Shown here piece after piece: positions 43,218-52,239 of a stretch of DNA of 64,000 nucleotides (positions are counted from its first letter, which is position 1; each line of letters opens with the position of its first letter). The position numbers and the translations under genes were made by a program. Location of the stretch: NCBI RefSeq assembly GCF_024360925.2, contig NZ_CP113517.1, positions 1,178,001 through 1,242,000 on the forward strand. Direction: 5' to 3'. Origin of the DNA: Methylomonas rapida. GTDB lineage: Bacteria > Pseudomonadota > Gammaproteobacteria > Methylococcales > Methylomonadaceae. The notes under the pieces are model-generated. The model saw only the letters and a program-made list of their open reading frames with translations. It had not been told where the DNA came from and did not search any database.

Positions 43218-45587
43218 ATGAATCACGCAGCACACAATAAACTCGTTTCCTTTATCTGGTCGATCGCCGACGATTGTTTGCGCGATGTTTACGTCCGTGG
43301 CAAATACCGCGATGTCATCCTGCCGATGGTGGTGTTGCGCCGCCTGGATGCGTTGTTAGAGCCTAGCAAAGACAAGGTGATGGAGGAACTCGCTTTTCAG
43401 AAAAACGATATGGGCCTGACCGAACTGGACGATAACGGCCTGAAAGAAGCCTCCGGCTATGTGTTTTACAACACCAGCAAATGGACGCTCACCCAATTAT
43501 TAAAGACCGCCACCAACAATCAGCAAATCCTGCTGGCGAATGTCGAAGACTACTTGAACGGCTACAGTGCCAACGTCAAGGAAATCATCGACAAGTTCAA
43601 TCTCAAAACCCAAGTGCGCCATATGGCCGGCAAGGATGTTTTGCTCGGCGTCCTGGAAAAGTTTACCTCGCCTTACATCAACCTCACACCGTATGAAAAG
43701 GAAGATCCGGACGGCAACCGGCTACCCGTCCTCAGTAATTTGGGCATGGGTTATGTCTTTGAAGAGCTGATCCGAAAATTCAACGAAGAAAATAACGAAG
43801 AGGCCGGCGAGCATTTCACGCCCCGCGAAGTGATCGAGTTGATGACGCATTTGATCTTCGATCCCGTTAAAGATCAACTGCCGCCGGTCATGACCATCTA
43901 CGACCCGGCTTGCGGTTCCGGCGGCATGCTCACCGAGTCGCAAAACTTCATCAAGGACGAGGAGGGCGCGATTCGCGCGACGGGCGATGTCTATTTGTAC
44001 GGCAAGGAAATCAACGACGAAACCTACGCCATCTGCAAATCCGACATGATGATCAAGGGCAACAACCCCGCCAACATTCGCGTCGGCTCCACGCTGTCCA
44101 CGGATGAATTCGCCGGCACCCGCTTTGATTTCATGCTCTCCAATCCGCCTTATGGCAAAAGCTGGGCCAGCGAGCAGAAATACATCAAAGACGGCGGCGA
44201 CGTGATCGATACCCGGTTTCGGGTGATACTCAACGACTACTGGGGCAACCCGGAAACGTTGGATGCCACACCGCGTTCCAGCGATGGCCAATTGCTGTTT
44301 TTGATGGAAATGGTCAGTAAAATGAAACCGCTGGACAGCAGCCCGCATGGTTCGCGCATCGCTTCCGTGCATAACGGTTCCAGCCTGTTCACCGGCGATG
44401 CCGGCAGCGGCGAAAGCAATATTCGCCGCCACATCATCGAAAACGACTTGTTGGAAGCCATTATTCAGTTGCCCAACAACCTGTTCTATAACACCGGCAT
44501 CACCACTTATATTTGGCTGCTGTCCAATCACAAGGCACCCGAACGCAAAGGCAAGGTACAGTTGATCGATGCCAGCCAGCTTTACCGCAAGCTGCGCAAA
44601 AATCTCGGCAACAAAAACTGCGAATTCGCCCCCGAACATATCCGGGAAATCGTCGACACCTATCTGGCATTGGCAACCCAGGAACGCCAAACCGATGATC
44701 CTGGCATTGCCGCCCAGGTATTCGACAACAGCGATTTTGGCTACTACAAGGTCAATATCGAGCGGCCAGACCGCCGCAAGGCCCAATTCAGCCAGGAACG
44801 GATTGAAACCTTACGTTTTGACAAAGCGCTGAATCAGCCGATGCAGTGGATTTACCAGCAATGGGGCGATGCAGTCTATCAACCCGGCTGTTTGGAGCTA
44901 CACGAAAAAGCCATTCTGGCCTGGTGCGAAGACAATGAACTGGGCCTCAATGCCAAAAATCGCAGCAAATTGCTCAGCCTGGATACCTGGCTGAAACAAC
45001 AAAACCTGATGCAAACAGCGCAAACCTTGATGGCGGCGATCGGTACCGACGAATCTAGCGATTTTAACCAATTCAAGGTTTCCGTCGACGCCATACTCAA
45101 GGCGCAAGCCATCAAACTGACCGCCAGCGACAAAAACGCCATCCTCAATGCCGTCAGTTGGTACGACGAAGCCGCCGAAAAAGTCATCGCGCAAACCTTC
45201 AAACTCAACGGCGATATGCTCGAAAAAGTCTTGCAACGCCTGGATTGCAGCGAAGATGAGCTACCCGATTTTGGCGTTTACTCCACAGGTAAAAAAGGCG
45301 AATACCTCAGCTACGAAGCCAACGCCGATTTGCGCGACAGCGAATCGGTGCCATTGAACGACCAGATTCACCGCTACTTCCGAGTCGAAGTGAAACCGCA
45401 TGTCGCAGAAGCTTGGATCAATCTGGATTCGGTCAAAATCGGTTACGAAATCAGCTTTAACAAATATTTCTACCGGCATAAACCGCTGCGCAGCATGAAT
45501 GACGTGGCTAAAGACATCATTGCCCTGGAAAAGCAGGCCGAAGGCCTGATTGCCGATATTTTAGGCGTTGATGTAAATCTGCTATAG
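43218..45587 (+). CDS. hsdM: Type I restriction-modification DNA methyltransferase subunit HsdM
   Basis: 789 residues, longer than the common 500-residue form because of a C-terminal extension. HsdM N-terminal helical domain, SAM motif DPACGSGGM (residue about 229) and catalytic NPPYG (about 309) are present. It methylates adenine within the site chosen by HsdS. Starts 61 bp after the WYL regulator and may be under its control. Confidence 0.95.
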   Translation: MNHAAHNKLVSFIWSIADDCLRDVYVRGKYRDVILPMVVLRRLDALLEPSKDKVMEELAFQKNDMGLTELDDNGLKEASGYVFYNTSKWTLTQLLKTATNNQQILLANVEDYLNGYSANVKEIIDKFNLKTQVRHMAGKDVLLGVLEKFTSPYINLTPYEKEDPDGNRLPVLSNLGMGYVFEELIRKFNEENNEEAGEHFTPREVIELMTHLIFDPVKDQLPPVMTIYDPACGSGGMLTESQNFIKDEEGAIRATGDVYLYGKEINDETYAICKSDMMIKGNNPANIRVGSTLSTDEFAGTRFDFMLSNPPYGKSWASEQKYIKDGGDVIDTRFRVILNDYWGNPETLDATPRSSDGQLLFLMEMVSKMKPLDSSPHGSRIASVHNGSSLFTGDAGSGESNIRRHIIENDLLEAIIQLPNNLFYNTGITTYIWLLSNHKAPERKGKVQLIDASQLYRKLRKNLGNKNCEFAPEHIREIVDTYLALATQERQTDDPGIAAQVFDNSDFGYYKVNIERPDRRKAQFSQERIETLRFDKALNQPMQWIYQQWGDAVYQPGCLELHEKAILAWCEDNELGLNAKNRSKLLSLDTWLKQQNLMQTAQTLMAAIGTDESSDFNQFKVSVDAILKAQAIKLTASDKNAILNAVSWYDEAAEKVIAQTFKLNGDMLEKVLQRLDCSEDELPDFGVYSTGKKGEYLSYEANADLRDSESVPLNDQIHRYFRVEVKPHVAEAWINLDSVKIGYEISFNKYFYRHKPLRSMNDVAKDIIALEKQAEGLIADILGVDVNLL

Positions 45588-45744
45588 GCGACGATGATGC
45601 TGAACGATGGATACTTTGAACGATTGAATATTGGTTATCTGCAATTTGGGAGACAGCGTCTCTCGAATCAAGCGGGTCGCTTTACAATGAGCCAACCCGC
45701 ATCGAAAATGCAAGCAACGGGCTAATCCACTAGAGGAAAACACT
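45588..45744. other. Intergenic region inside the type I operon
   Basis: 157 bp with a short dyad GGGAGACAGCGTCTCTC and an AGAGGA ribosome site for the following gene. No terminator T-run, so transcription may continue from hsdM. Confidence 0.4.
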
Positions 45745-45996
45745 ATGCAAATCGCCATCGACCTCCCCAATGATTTCGTCAACTTTCAATCCGTTGCCGA
45801 CATCGAGAAAGACATGCGTTTGAGCTATTCATTATGGCTATTCAAAAACGCCAAGGTCACTATCACCAAGGCTGCGGAGCTGGCTCATCTGGATATTTAC
45901 GACTTCATGGCAGCCTGTAAGCAAAACCAGGTGCCGGTCATCGACATCAGTCAGCAGGAATTACTGGATGAAGTTGCCGGGATGCAATCGGTATGA
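45745..45996 (+). CDS. UPF0175-family small protein (antitoxin-like)
   Basis: 83 residues: MQIAIDLPNDFVNF, then a helix-turn-helix-like block KAAELAHLDIYDFMAACKQNQVPVI, as in UPF0175 proteins, which often pair with PIN toxins (DUF3368). Here the next gene is a different antitoxin, so this copy looks orphaned or contributes regulation. Confidence 0.75.
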   Translation: MQIAIDLPNDFVNFQSVADIEKDMRLSYSLWLFKNAKVTITKAAELAHLDIYDFMAACKQNQVPVIDISQQELLDEVAGMQSV

Positions 45997-46041
45997 TTTG
46001 GGTTGTCAATTTTAAGCAGAGTTTGAAAGGAGAAATACGCC

Positions 46042-46248
46042 ATGAATAGCTTGCAATTAGCACATGAAATTGAAGTATTACCGCCCGAACTCCAGAAGCA
46101 GGTGTTTGACTTCGTAGCTTTCCTGAAGAAACAACAATTAAAGCAACAGGCGAACAAAAGAACCGTAGGCGAATATCGTGAAAAAATCCGAATTGCCGAC
46201 GATTTTGACGAACCCTTGGGCGATGATTTTTGGCTGGGTCACTCATGA
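46042..46248 (+). CDS. DUF2281/VapB-type antitoxin
   Basis: 68 residues, with the DUF2281 start L-A-H-E-I-E-V-L-P-P-E-L-Q-K-Q-V-F-D-F-V-A-F-L and a flexible C-terminal half (DDFDEPLGDDFW) that should wrap the toxin. Stop overlaps the PIN gene start (ATGA). GGAG ribosome site. Confidence 0.8.
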   Translation: MNSLQLAHEIEVLPPELQKQVFDFVAFLKKQQLKQQANKRTVGEYREKIRIADDFDEPLGDDFWLGHS

Positions 46249-46649
46249 AGCTGCTGCTGGATACCCATGTATTCCTGTGGCTTAGAACCGCGCCGGGCAA
46301 GATTCCCGAACAGGTTTTAGCGTACTACCAGGACATGGATACCGACGTTTTTTTGAGTATGGCGAGCCTGTGGGAAATGCAAATCAAACATCAACTGGGC
46401 AAACTTGAGCTGGAATTACCGCTGAGCGAACTCGTTGAGTTGCAATGCCTGAACAACGGCCTGCAAATTCTCAATATAGAACCTGCCCATATCTACCAGT
46501 TGCAATCACTGCCATTTCATCACAACGATCCGTTTGATCGCATGATATTGGCGCAAGCCCAAGTCGAAAACTTGCAATTGGTCAGCGCCGACAGCGCTTT
46601 CGATCGCTACGGGATTGACGTGCTGTGGCAGGCGGTTGGCAAACAATGA
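46245..46649 (+). CDS. PIN-domain ribonuclease toxin (VapC type)
   Basis: 134 residues from the ATG at 46245. Acidic catalytic residues in LLLDTHVFLW, the Glu of SLWEMQIK and the Asp of HHNDPFDRMILAQA are conserved PIN features. Such toxins cleave RNA, often tRNA, unless held by the antitoxin. Inserted between hsdM and hsdS, overlapping hsdS by 4 bp (ATGA). Confidence 0.88.
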   Translation: MKLLLDTHVFLWLRTAPGKIPEQVLAYYQDMDTDVFLSMASLWEMQIKHQLGKLELELPLSELVELQCLNNGLQILNIEPAHIYQLQSLPFHHNDPFDRMILAQAQVENLQLVSADSAFDRYGIDVLWQAVGKQ

Positions 46650-48004
46650 TTGAGCAACTGGCGGCAATGCCTGGTTACGAAGCTTATAAGGATTCCGGCG
46701 TGGAATGGTTGGGGGAGATTCCTGCGCATTGGAAATCTCAAAAACTAAAGTTTAATTCTGAATTACGAGTTAGTAATGTTGACAAACACAGCAAAAAACT
46801 CGAATTGCCGGTGAAGCTCGCAAACTATGTTGATGTTTATAAAAATAACTTCATCACCGATTCAATCGAGTTCATGGAGGTCACAGCTAATCAAGAAGAA
46901 ATCGAGCGATTTAGTATCAAAATTGATGATGTGCTTATCACTAAGGACTCTGAAGATTGGTTAGATATTGGTGTGCCAGCGTTAGTTAAATATCAAGAGA
47001 AAAACTTACTGTGTGGCTATCATCTAGCGATAATTAGGAGTAAATATAATACTGAAGGGAAATTCGTATTTTGGGCGTTATTAGCGCATTACAATAGAAT
47101 CCAGTTTAGTGTGAAGGCGAATGGTGTAACTCGATTTGGTATTTCACATGGAGCAATAAAAAATAATTGGTTGGCATTGCCACCTCTCCCGGAACAAACC
47201 GCCATCGCTGCCTTTCTGGATCGTAAAACAGCGCAAATCGAACAAGCCGTGGCGATCAAGGAACAACAAATCGCTCTGTTGAAAGAGCGCAAACAAATCC
47301 TGATTCAAAACGCCGTCACCCGTGGCCTTGACCCCAATGTACCAATGCGCGACTCTGGTGTGCAATGGATCGGCGAGATTCCAGCGCATTGGAATCTCAA
47401 AAAACTTAAATATATTGTAAGGTTTGTGAGCGGCGGCACTCCAAGCAAAGACAAAGCGGAATATTGGAACGGGATTATTCCATGGGTCTCTCCGAAAGAT
47501 ATGAAACGCCTAAATATTGATTCTTCAATAGATTATATTACAGATACAGCTGTCAAAAATACCAATATAAGGCTGCTAGACGTTGGAACCATTTTAATAG
47601 TTGTTAGAGGAATGATTCTGGCGAAAAAGGTTCCGGTAGCCTTGTCTAAATCGCTTTTAACAATCAATCAGGACATGAAAGGACTTATTCCATCTCCTGA
47701 TTGCTTGCCTGAATATTTACTTTATCTATTAGATGGTATCAATGGAGTATTATCAACATTACTCGAAGAGTCTGGGCATGGTACAAAAACTTTACCTACA
47801 GAGAAACTAGGTCTGCTTCCATTAGGAATCCCTTCAAAAGACGATCAATCTTTAATTGTTACTTACATCGAAACCCAATCCGCCAAAATCGATCAGGCCA
47901 TTTCTATCCAGCAACAGCAAATCGACAAACTCAAGGAATACAAAGCCACGCTGATTAATAGCGCCGTCACCGGCAAAATCCGCGTTCCTGAGGTTGCCGC
48001 ATGA
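46646..48004 (+). CDS. hsdS: Type I specificity subunit HsdS
   Basis: 452 residues from the ATG at 46646. Two target-recognition domains, each introduced by a repeated block (YKDSGVEWLGEIPAHW and MRDSGVQWIGEIPAHW), and two conserved helices (FLDRKTAQIEQAVAIKEQQI, then IETQSAKIDQAISIQQQQI). The recognition domains are AT-rich and differ from each other, as expected for a bipartite site. Overlaps the Fic gene by 4 bp. Confidence 0.93.
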   Translation: MIEQLAAMPGYEAYKDSGVEWLGEIPAHWKSQKLKFNSELRVSNVDKHSKKLELPVKLANYVDVYKNNFITDSIEFMEVTANQEEIERFSIKIDDVLITKDSEDWLDIGVPALVKYQEKNLLCGYHLAIIRSKYNTEGKFVFWALLAHYNRIQFSVKANGVTRFGISHGAIKNNWLALPPLPEQTAIAAFLDRKTAQIEQAVAIKEQQIALLKERKQILIQNAVTRGLDPNVPMRDSGVQWIGEIPAHWNLKKLKYIVRFVSGGTPSKDKAEYWNGIIPWVSPKDMKRLNIDSSIDYITDTAVKNTNIRLLDVGTILIVVRGMILAKKVPVALSKSLLTINQDMKGLIPSPDCLPEYLLYLLDGINGVLSTLLEESGHGTKTLPTEKLGLLPLGIPSKDDQSLIVTYIETQSAKIDQAISIQQQQIDKLKEYKATLINSAVTGKIRVPEVAA

Positions 48005-48756
48005 GCGCTTTAGCCACCTTGCTCGCACAAGCCGATGCTTTGCTGAGCCAATTGCAGCAATACCGCGATTGGGATAGCCGCAGCGTGGACAAGGCTACCG
48101 ACATCGAATACACCTACGACAGCAACCGCATCGAAGGCAACACGCTGACCTTGCGCGAAACCGATCTGGTAATCAACAAAGGACTGACCATCGGCGGCAA
48201 GCCGCTGGTCGAGCATTTGGAGGCAATCAACCATTATGATGCAGTGGAGCTGATCCGCGAGATGGCCAGCCACGATGCCCAGTTTAATCGACACGACTTG
48301 TTGACCTTGCATGCCTTGGTCTTGCGCGGAATCGACAAACAGTATGCCGGGCGGCTTCGGGATATTCCGGTGATGATCAGCGGTAGCAGGCATACCCCGC
48401 CACAACCCTGGTTATTGGAAGAGCAGATGGTCGGGTATTTTGAGTTCTATGCGCAAAACCGGCAAAGCCTGCATCCGATTGTACTGGCCGCCGAGCTGCA
48501 TGAACGGCTGGTGACCATTCACCCGTTTGTGGATGGCAATGGCCGCACCGCCCGCTTGGTGATGAATCTGATTTTGCTGCAACACGGCTACCCCATAGCC
48601 ATTATTCACGGAGATACTGAATCCCGGCTGGCTTATTACGATGCCTTGGAGCAATGTAACTTGGGGCAGGATAAACAGCCTTTTCATGGTTTGATTACCG
48701 AGAAAGTCATCGAAGCTTTGCAGCGCCGATTAGCGCTAGTTCAACAAAAGGAGTAA
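48001..48756 (+). CDS. Fic-domain AMP-transferase-like protein
   Basis: 251 residues. Complete catalytic motif HPFVDGNGRTAR, and an N-terminal inhibitory helix motif S-N-R-I-E-G-N (Ser41, Glu45), so it is a self-inhibited class II Fic protein. Fic enzymes usually AMPylate proteins. ATGA coupling to hsdS and 6 bp to hsdR place it inside the restriction operon. Confidence 0.88.
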   Translation: MSALATLLAQADALLSQLQQYRDWDSRSVDKATDIEYTYDSNRIEGNTLTLRETDLVINKGLTIGGKPLVEHLEAINHYDAVELIREMASHDAQFNRHDLLTLHALVLRGIDKQYAGRLRDIPVMISGSRHTPPQPWLLEEQMVGYFEFYAQNRQSLHPIVLAAELHERLVTIHPFVDGNGRTARLVMNLILLQHGYPIAIIHGDTESRLAYYDALEQCNLGQDKQPFHGLITEKVIEALQRRLALVQQKE

Positions 48757-48762
48757 TCAGGG

Positions 48763-51700
48763 ATGGTCAGCAAAACCACCGAGAAAGAACTGGAAATTGC
48801 CATCGAAAAACAGCTGACCGGCACCTGTCTGGAAGCCCAAAAGGGTGTTGCCGAAGTGGGCGATCTGCCGTTCAGCCCCAACCACGGCTACCAACTCGGC
48901 TTGCCACAGGATTTCAACGCCCGTTACGCCATCGACAGCAAACGCTTTTGGGCCTTTCTGGAGCACACCCAGCATGAAGAGCTGGAAAAGTTGCAAAAGC
49001 ACGGCGGCGATTGGCGGCTTAAAGTGTTGGAACGCTTCGATAAGCTGATCAAAAAATACGGCCTGCTGCATTTGCTGAAAAAGGGTTTGAGTGTCGACGA
49101 TGCCACCTTGCACCTGATGTATCCGGCGCCGTTGGTTAGCAGTTCCGAAAAGGTGAAGCAGAACTTCGCCGACAACATTTTCAGCAGTACCCGCCAGGTG
49201 CGTTATTCCCTGAGCAATACTCTGGAGGAAATCGACCTGGTGCTGTTTATCAATGGCTTGCCGTTTGCCACGCTGGAACTGAAAAATCCCTGGACCGGCC
49301 AAACTGCGCGCTACCACGGCCAAAAACAATATCGCGAAGACCGCGACATCAATCAGCCTTTGCTGCAATTCGGCCGCTGCCTGGTGCATATGGCAGTGGA
49401 TACCGATGAAATCTACATGACCACCAAATTGGCCGGGCCGCACACCTTTTTTTTGCCGTTCAACAAAGGCCATAACCACGGCGCCGGCAATCCGCCCAAT
49501 CCCAATGGCCACAAAAGCGCCTACTTATGGCAAGCCGTTTTTAGCAAGGAGAGCGTCGCCAATATCATTCAACATTTTGTTCGACTGGATGGCAGCAGTA
49601 AAGAACCGCTGGATAAGCGCAACTTGTTTTTCCCGCGTTATCATCAACTGGATGTGGTGCGCAAACTTGTGGCACATGCGAGTCAAAACGGTGTTGGGCA
49701 AACCTATCTGATCCAACACTCGGCGGGATCGGGTAAATCCAATTCCATCACCTGGGCAGCCTATCAATTGATTGAAGTGTATCCGTCGGGTCAGGAAAAA
49801 CCGTTGTTCGATTCGGTCATCGTCGTTACCGACCGCCGCCTGCTGGATAAGCAGTTGCGCGACAACATCAAGGATTTTTCCGAAGTCAAAAATATCGTCG
49901 CCCCGGCGTTTAAATCTTCGGATTTGAAAAGCGCCTTGGAGCAAGGCAAGAAAATCATCATCACCACCATCCAGAAGTTCCCAAAGATCATCGACGGCAT
50001 CGCCGATCTGAGCGACAAACGCTTTGCGGTGATTATCGACGAGGCGCATAGCTCGCAGAGCGGTTCCGCGCACGACAATATGAACCGGGCGATGGGCCAA
50101 AGCGAGCAAGCTGAGGAAGAGCTGGATGTGCAGGACAAAATTCTGCAAGCCATGCAATCGCGAAAAATGCGCGGTAACGCCTCGTATTTAGCCTTTACCG
50201 CGACGCCGAAAAACACCACGCTGGAAAAGTTCGGCGTTAAACAGCCGGATGGCAGCTTTGAACCGTTTCATTTGTATTCCATGAAACAGGCGATCGAGGA
50301 AGGCTTTATCCTGGATGTGTTGGCCAATTACACCACCTATAAAAGCTATTACGAGATCCAGAAATCCATCACTGATAATCCGCTGTTCGACAGTGCCAAG
50401 GCACAGAAAAAGCTGCGCGCCTATGTCGAGCGCCATCAGCAGACCATTGCCGTGAAAGCGGAAATCATGCTCGACCATTTCATCCCGCAGATGGTCAACA
50501 GCAAAAAACTCAAGGGCAAAGCCAAGGGCATGGTGATTACCCAAAATATCGAAGCGGCCATTCGTTATTACCGGGCCATTAGCCAGCTATTGAAGGACCG
50601 CGGCAATCCGTTCAAGGTCGCCATCGCCTTTTCCGGCACTAAAGAAGTTGACGGCATCGAGTACAGCGAAGCGCAAATCAATGGTTTTGCCGAAAATGAA
50701 ACCCGCGATTATTTCGATCAAGACGAGTACCGCTTGTTGATCGTCGCTAACAAATACTTGACCGGATTCGATCAGCCCAAGCTCAGTGCGATGTATGTCG
50801 ATAAAAAATTGCAAGGCGTACTGGCGGTGCAAGCCTTGTCGCGATTGAACCGAGCAGCACCCAAGTGGGGTAAGAAAACCGAAGATTTGTTCATCCTGGA
50901 TTTCTTTAATTCGGTAGACGATATTAAAACGGCCTTCGATCCTTTCTATACAGCCACGCGCTTGTCGGAAGCCACGGATGTCAATGTATTGCATGAGTTA
51001 AAAGATGCGCTGGACGAGGTGGCGGTGTATGAGTGGTTTGAGGTTGAGCAGTTTGTCGAACTGTATTTTAGTAATGCCGATGCCCAGCAGCTAAGCCCTC
51101 TGATCGATACGGCGGCAGACCGATTCAATCAGGAATTGGCGCTTGATGAACTGGCTAAAGCCGACTTCAAGATCAAGGCCAAGCAGTTTGTCAAAATCTA
51201 TGGGCAAATGGCGTCTATCATCCCGTATGAAATTGTTGTTTGGGAAAAACTGTTCTGGTTTCTGAAGTTTCTAATCCCCAAGTTGATCGTGAAAGACACC
51301 AATGCGGATCAGATTGATGAATTGCTGGAGTCGGTGGATTTGTCGTCTTATGGTCTGGAGCGGGTCAAACTCAACCACCATATTGGCCTGGATGCCAGCG
51401 AAACCGAGCTGGAGCCGCAAAACCCCAATCTCCGTGGTGCGCATGGCGGCAATCAAGAACATGATCCGTTGGATGAAATCATCCGCAGCTTTAATGAACG
51501 CTGGTTTCAAGGCTGGGGCGCAACACCCGAAGAGCAACGCATCAAGTTCATCAACATCGCCGACGGTATCAAGGCACATCCTGATTTCCAGGAAAAATAT
51601 CAAAACAATCCCGATGTTCATACCCGGATCTTGGCGTTTGAAAAGATATTTGAAGACGTGATACTCAAGAATCGCCGCAATGAATTGGAACTCTATAAAT

Positions 51701-51765
51701 TGCTTGCCAACGATCCCGCATTTAAAGCCGCTATGCAGCAGAGTTTGCGGCAAATGGTGGCGTGA
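48763..51765 (+). CDS. hsdR: Type I restriction endonuclease subunit HsdR
   Basis: 1000 residues. N-terminal nuclease site (EIDLVLFINGLPFATLELKNP, with the D...ELK pattern), then SF2 translocase motifs: Walker A HSAGSGKSNS, DEAH box VIIDEAHSSQSG, FTATPKNTTL and LTGFDQPKLSAMYVDK. A helical C-terminal region contacts HsdM/HsdS. Full length and intact, so restriction should be active. Confidence 0.95.
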   Translation: MVSKTTEKELEIAIEKQLTGTCLEAQKGVAEVGDLPFSPNHGYQLGLPQDFNARYAIDSKRFWAFLEHTQHEELEKLQKHGGDWRLKVLERFDKLIKKYGLLHLLKKGLSVDDATLHLMYPAPLVSSSEKVKQNFADNIFSSTRQVRYSLSNTLEEIDLVLFINGLPFATLELKNPWTGQTARYHGQKQYREDRDINQPLLQFGRCLVHMAVDTDEIYMTTKLAGPHTFFLPFNKGHNHGAGNPPNPNGHKSAYLWQAVFSKESVANIIQHFVRLDGSSKEPLDKRNLFFPRYHQLDVVRKLVAHASQNGVGQTYLIQHSAGSGKSNSITWAAYQLIEVYPSGQEKPLFDSVIVVTDRRLLDKQLRDNIKDFSEVKNIVAPAFKSSDLKSALEQGKKIIITTIQKFPKIIDGIADLSDKRFAVIIDEAHSSQSGSAHDNMNRAMGQSEQAEEELDVQDKILQAMQSRKMRGNASYLAFTATPKNTTLEKFGVKQPDGSFEPFHLYSMKQAIEEGFILDVLANYTTYKSYYEIQKSITDNPLFDSAKAQKKLRAYVERHQQTIAVKAEIMLDHFIPQMVNSKKLKGKAKGMVITQNIEAAIRYYRAISQLLKDRGNPFKVAIAFSGTKEVDGIEYSEAQINGFAENETRDYFDQDEYRLLIVANKYLTGFDQPKLSAMYVDKKLQGVLAVQALSRLNRAAPKWGKKTEDLFILDFFNSVDDIKTAFDPFYTATRLSEATDVNVLHELKDALDEVAVYEWFEVEQFVELYFSNADAQQLSPLIDTAADRFNQELALDELAKADFKIKAKQFVKIYGQMASIIPYEIVVWEKLFWFLKFLIPKLIVKDTNADQIDELLESVDLSSYGLERVKLNHHIGLDASETELEPQNPNLRGAHGGNQEHDPLDEIIRSFNERWFQGWGATPEEQRIKFINIADGIKAHPDFQEKYQNNPDVHTRILAFEKIFEDVILKNRRNELELYKLLANDPAFKAAMQQSLRQMVA

Positions 51766-51833
51766 TGCGCCGATAGCTGTATTTATTTGAATGATCTAAA
51801 TTTATTAACTTTTAAAACCATCAACTCTCAATT

Positions 51834-52106
51834 ATGAACAAATCCGAACTCATCGACGCCATCGCCAGCCATGCCAACCTGACCAAAGCCGATGCCGGCC
51901 GCGCATTGGATGGTATTACCCATTCCATTCAAGCGGCATTAAAAGCAGGCGATTCCGTAGCGTTGGTGGGCTTTGGCAACTTCGAAGTGAAAGAACGTGC
52001 AGAGCGCATTGGTCGGAATCCACAAACTGGCGAAGCTATTACCATCGCAGCGGCTAAATTGCCATCGTTTAAAGCCGGCAAGGGCTTGAAAGACGCCGTT
52101 CAGTAA
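51834..52106 (+). CDS. HU-family DNA-binding protein
   Basis: 90 residues, canonical HU/IHF length. [26 protein letters not shown], then [23 protein letters not shown] with the Pro that intercalates DNA. It lies 68 bp after hsdR and 133 bp before the SMC gene. Either a chance passenger or a DNA-bending partner of the neighbours. Confidence 0.93.
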   Translation: MNKSELIDAIASHANLTKADAGRALDGITHSIQAALKAGDSVALVGFGNFEVKERAERIGRNPQTGEAITIAAAKLPSFKAGKGLKDAVQ

Positions 52107-52239
52107 GCTTGAGTTTCCACTGAATTTTCTTGTTTTCGAATCCGGAAAATGAAGTCTCCATTCCTAAATGGACAAGTAGCTGTTGGCTAGTTCGTTGAAG
52201 AGATAATCAAAGAAGCTTGTACAGTCAAAAAGGTAAGGG

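Noticed and set aside
43722..44786. 354-codon minus-strand frame
   Set aside because: Antisense to hsdM in G+C-rich coding DNA; low-complexity composition and no ribosome site.
48757..49512. 251-codon minus-strand frame
   Set aside because: Antisense to hsdR; coding shadow.
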